The notes below the pieces were generated by a model. The model saw only the letters and a list, made by a program, of their open reading frames with translations. It made no database searches and had not been told where the DNA came from. 64,000 nucleotides of DNA from Falsiroseomonas bella. Its GTDB lineage: Bacteria > Pseudomonadota > Alphaproteobacteria > Acetobacterales > Acetobacteraceae. How positions within the stretch are numbered: position 1 is the first letter of the stretch; every line of letters begins with the position of its first letter. The stretch covers positions 868,001 through 932,000 of the forward strand of contig NZ_QGNA01000002.1 of assembly GCF_003173615.1 (NCBI RefSeq), in the 5' to 3' direction. A program made the translations under genes and the position numbers. This document shows, in pieces, positions 62,529 through 64,000 of the stretch.

Positions 62529-62942
62529 ATGCTGCGCTCCCTGCTGATCCTGAGCATGCTCCTCGGCCCCGGCGTCGCCGCCGCCGCGGAGCGATCGAGA
62601 ACCCCCGCCGTCCAGCGCGGCGAGGCCTCCTACTACCACCCGCACCGCTTCACCGGCCGGCGCATGGCCAATGGTGACCGCTTCGACCCGCGCTCCAACG
62701 CCGCCGCCCACCGCACCCTGCCCCTCGGCACGGTGGTGGAGGTGACCAACCTGGAGAACGGCACGCGGCAGGTCGTGGTGATCGAGGATCGCGGGCCCTA
62801 CGCCCGCGGCCGCATCCTGGATGTCTCGCCGCACACCGCGGAGCAGCTCGACATGATCGAGGACGGCACCGCGACGGTGCGGCTGCGCACCGTCGGGCGG
62901 CTGCCGAACCAGGCGCGGGACGGGCAGAGCGGCACGGAGTGA
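62529..62942 (+). CDS. rlpA: RlpA-like septal ring lytic transglycosylase
   Basis: A 137-residue exported protein with signal MLRSLLILSMLLGPGVAAAA and a double-psi beta-barrel: GEASYYHPHRFTGRRMANGD, then HRTLPLGTVVEVTNLENG and VVIEDRGPYARGRILDVS, the RlpA signature. It lacks the SPOR domain. It is shorter than E. coli RlpA. It follows the protease gene by 51 nt. Confidence 0.9.
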   Translation: MLRSLLILSMLLGPGVAAAAERSRTPAVQRGEASYYHPHRFTGRRMANGDRFDPRSNAAAHRTLPLGTVVEVTNLENGTRQVVVIEDRGPYARGRILDVSPHTAEQLDMIEDGTATVRLRTVGRLPNQARDGQSGTE

Positions 62943-62971
62943 CGCCGGCGGTGCCGGCGCCACGCCGCGAT

Positions 62972-63217
62972 TCAGCGCATCTGCCAGGGGGCGTTGAGGC
63001 CCGGGAGGTTCGGCTTCAGGTCCCATGGCGCCCGTGCGGCTTCCTCCAGCGCGTCGGCGCGGCTGATGCCGATATCCTGCAGCATGCGGTCGTCCATCTC
63101 GGCCAGGCGACGGCGGCTCTCGATGGCGTGCATGGCGGCGGCCAACCAGGCGAGCCAGCCAGCCGAGACCCGCTGGCGGCGCCGCAGGACGGGGCGGGTG
63201 AGCACATGGCCGGACAT
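62972..63217 (-). CDS. DUF1127 family protein
   Basis: An 81-residue protein with the arginine/aspartate-rich DUF1127 core (RRRLAEMDDRMLQDIGISRA). The domain occurs in small alphaproteobacterial proteins, some of which act in RNA turnover or stress and nutrient responses. A GGAAAGGAA site precedes the ATG. It is divergent from a LysR regulator, a common arrangement. Confidence 0.88.
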   Translation of the reverse strand: MSGHVLTRPVLRRRQRVSAGWLAWLAAAMHAIESRRRLAEMDDRMLQDIGISRADALEEAARAPWDLKPNLPGLNAPWQMR

Positions 63218-63285
63218 CGCTGGGGTTCCTTTCCTCGATGGAGGCCCGGACCATCACCCCCTGGCAGGCATCAGTAAAACGAATT

Positions 63286-63319
63286 GTCTTGACGTTGCGT
63301 ATCAGCCGTCTTGATGTTG
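63286..63319. promoter_or_regulatory. 22-bp-phased direct repeat, candidate LysR operator
   Basis: GTCTTGACGTTG at 63286-63297 and GTCTTGATGTTG at 63308-63319 differ at one base and are spaced 22 bp start to start, two helical turns. The pair lies just before the LysR ATG and within the divergent promoter region of DUF1127. TTGACG at 63289-63294 could also serve as a -35 element. Confidence 0.55.
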
Positions 63320-63324
63320 ACGCC

Positions 63325-64000
63325 ATGCTCGCCCTGCCGCCCGGCCTAGACCCCGATCTGCTCCGCGCCTTCGTGCTGATCGCTGAGGGGGGGTCCTTCA
63401 CCCGCGCCGCGGAGCGCGTGGGGCGCACGCAATCCGCCGTCTCCATGCAGATCCGTCGGCTGGAGGAGACGCTCGGCCAGCCGCTGCTGGTGCGTACCCC
63501 GAAGGGCGTGCAGCCGACGCCGCAGGGGATGTGGCTGCTCGACCGTGCGCGGGCGATGCTGGCGCTGAACGATGAGATCGTCGGCAATTTCCGCGCGCCG
63601 CCCATGGTCGGCACGGTCCGGCTCGGCACGCCGGACGACTATGCGCTGAACTGGCTGCCCGCGATCCTCGCGCGCTTCGCGGAGGCGCACCCGGCCGTCG
63701 AGCTCGAGGTGGTGTGCCTGAACTCCGACGTGCTGGCGCAGCAATTCCTGGAGGGCCGGCTGGACCTGACGCTGCTGAGCGAGGGGCAGGAGCCGCGGCA
63801 TGTGCCGGCGCAGCGCATCTGGCGCGGCCCGCTGCGCTGGGTGGGCAGCCCGACGCATGGCGTGCATCGGCGCGAGCCCCTGCCGCTCGCGCTCTCCCGC
63901 CCCGAGAATTTCTGCACCTGGCGCAGCGCGGCGCTCAGCGCGCTGCGGATGCAGGGCAGGGCGGCGCGGGTGACCTACAATTCCGCGACCCAGACCGGGT
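63325..64000 (+). CDS. LysR family transcriptional regulator (3' end outside window)
   Basis: The first 225 residues of a LysR-type regulator. The winged helix-turn-helix spans about residues 10-65: FVLIAEGGSFTRAAERVGRT, then QSAVSMQIRRLEETLGQPLL. The effector-binding domain begins with GTVRLGTPDDYALNWLPAIL and FLEGRLDLTLLSEG. It probably controls the divergent DUF1127 gene and itself. The C-terminus lies beyond the window. Confidence 0.93.
   Translation, partial: MLALPPGLDPDLLRAFVLIAEGGSFTRAAERVGRTQSAVSMQIRRLEETLGQPLLVRTPKGVQPTPQGMWLLDRARAMLALNDEIVGNFRAPPMVGTVRLGTPDDYALNWLPAILARFAEAHPAVELEVVCLNSDVLAQQFLEGRLDLTLLSEGQEPRHVPAQRIWRGPLRWVGSPTHGVHRREPLPLALSRPENFCTWRSAALSALRMQGRAARVTYNSATQTG

Overview
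The window is very GC-rich DNA (roughly 70% G+C by eye) in which almost every base is coding, and many adjacent genes overlap as ATGA or GTGA. Family content points to an alphaproteobacterium: a UPF0262 protein, DUF1127 next to a LysR regulator, an imuA-imuB-dnaE2 cassette behind a GTTC-N7-GTTC LexA box, and many ABC importers tied to acyl-CoA and amino-acid catabolism. A member of the Acetobacteraceae (Roseomonas-like) is my best guess; that is inference, not proof.

Region 1 (1-10068, minus strand) is part of an extracellular contractile injection system (eCIS, the Afp/PVC type). In transcription order it encodes a DUF4255 tail-terminator-like protein, an unknown 280-residue protein, sheath 1, tube 1, a larger sheath 2, tube 2, a CIS tube-initiator-like protein with an unusual repeat and cysteine tail, a DUF5908-like small protein, a gpD-like hub, a gpV-like spike and the start of an unrecognised protein that runs off the window. 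No capsid, portal, terminase or integrase genes are visible.

Region 2 (10359-24736) is a catabolic island. It has an oligopeptide-family ABC importer (two paralogous binding proteins, DppB, DppC, DppD, DppF) interleaved with two sets of opine-oxidase/HcnABC-type dehydrogenase genes (small 2Fe-2S protein, FAD/NAD protein with a BFD-like cluster domain, and DAO-type flavoproteins) plus a short-chain dehydrogenase. The substrate is unknown; an opine, a D-amino acid, a hydroxyproline-like or an N-alkylated amino acid is plausible.

Region 3 (24750-38181) holds a small unknown gene, a glycerophosphodiester phosphodiesterase, and a long branched-chain-amino-acid-type (Liv) ABC operon. Three acyl-CoA ligase-type genes, an isovaleryl-CoA dehydrogenase, a rhodanese and a DUF3237 gene are built into it or follow it. 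It looks like an uptake-and-activation system for a carboxylic acid.

Region 4 (38288-55405) is mostly housekeeping and metabolic genes: RadC, a polar amino-acid ABC importer without a local ATPase, MtnA, UPF0262, DUF983, two Asp/Glu-racemase superfamily proteins, a TPR protein, methyltransferases, a haloacid dehalogenase with an isocitrate-lyase/PEP-mutase-type lyase, a short-chain dehydrogenase, an L,D-transpeptidase with a YcbK-like peptidase, and an MFS exporter.

Region 5 (55412-61541, minus strand) is the SOS mutasome imuA-imuB-dnaE2, with a LexA box just upstream. It is crowded with palindromic repeat elements, three of them inside reading frames and apparently translated. Region 6 (61767-64000) has a lipoprotein-type trypsin-like protease, RlpA, and a divergent DUF1127/LysR pair with a striking 22-bp-phased direct repeat between them.
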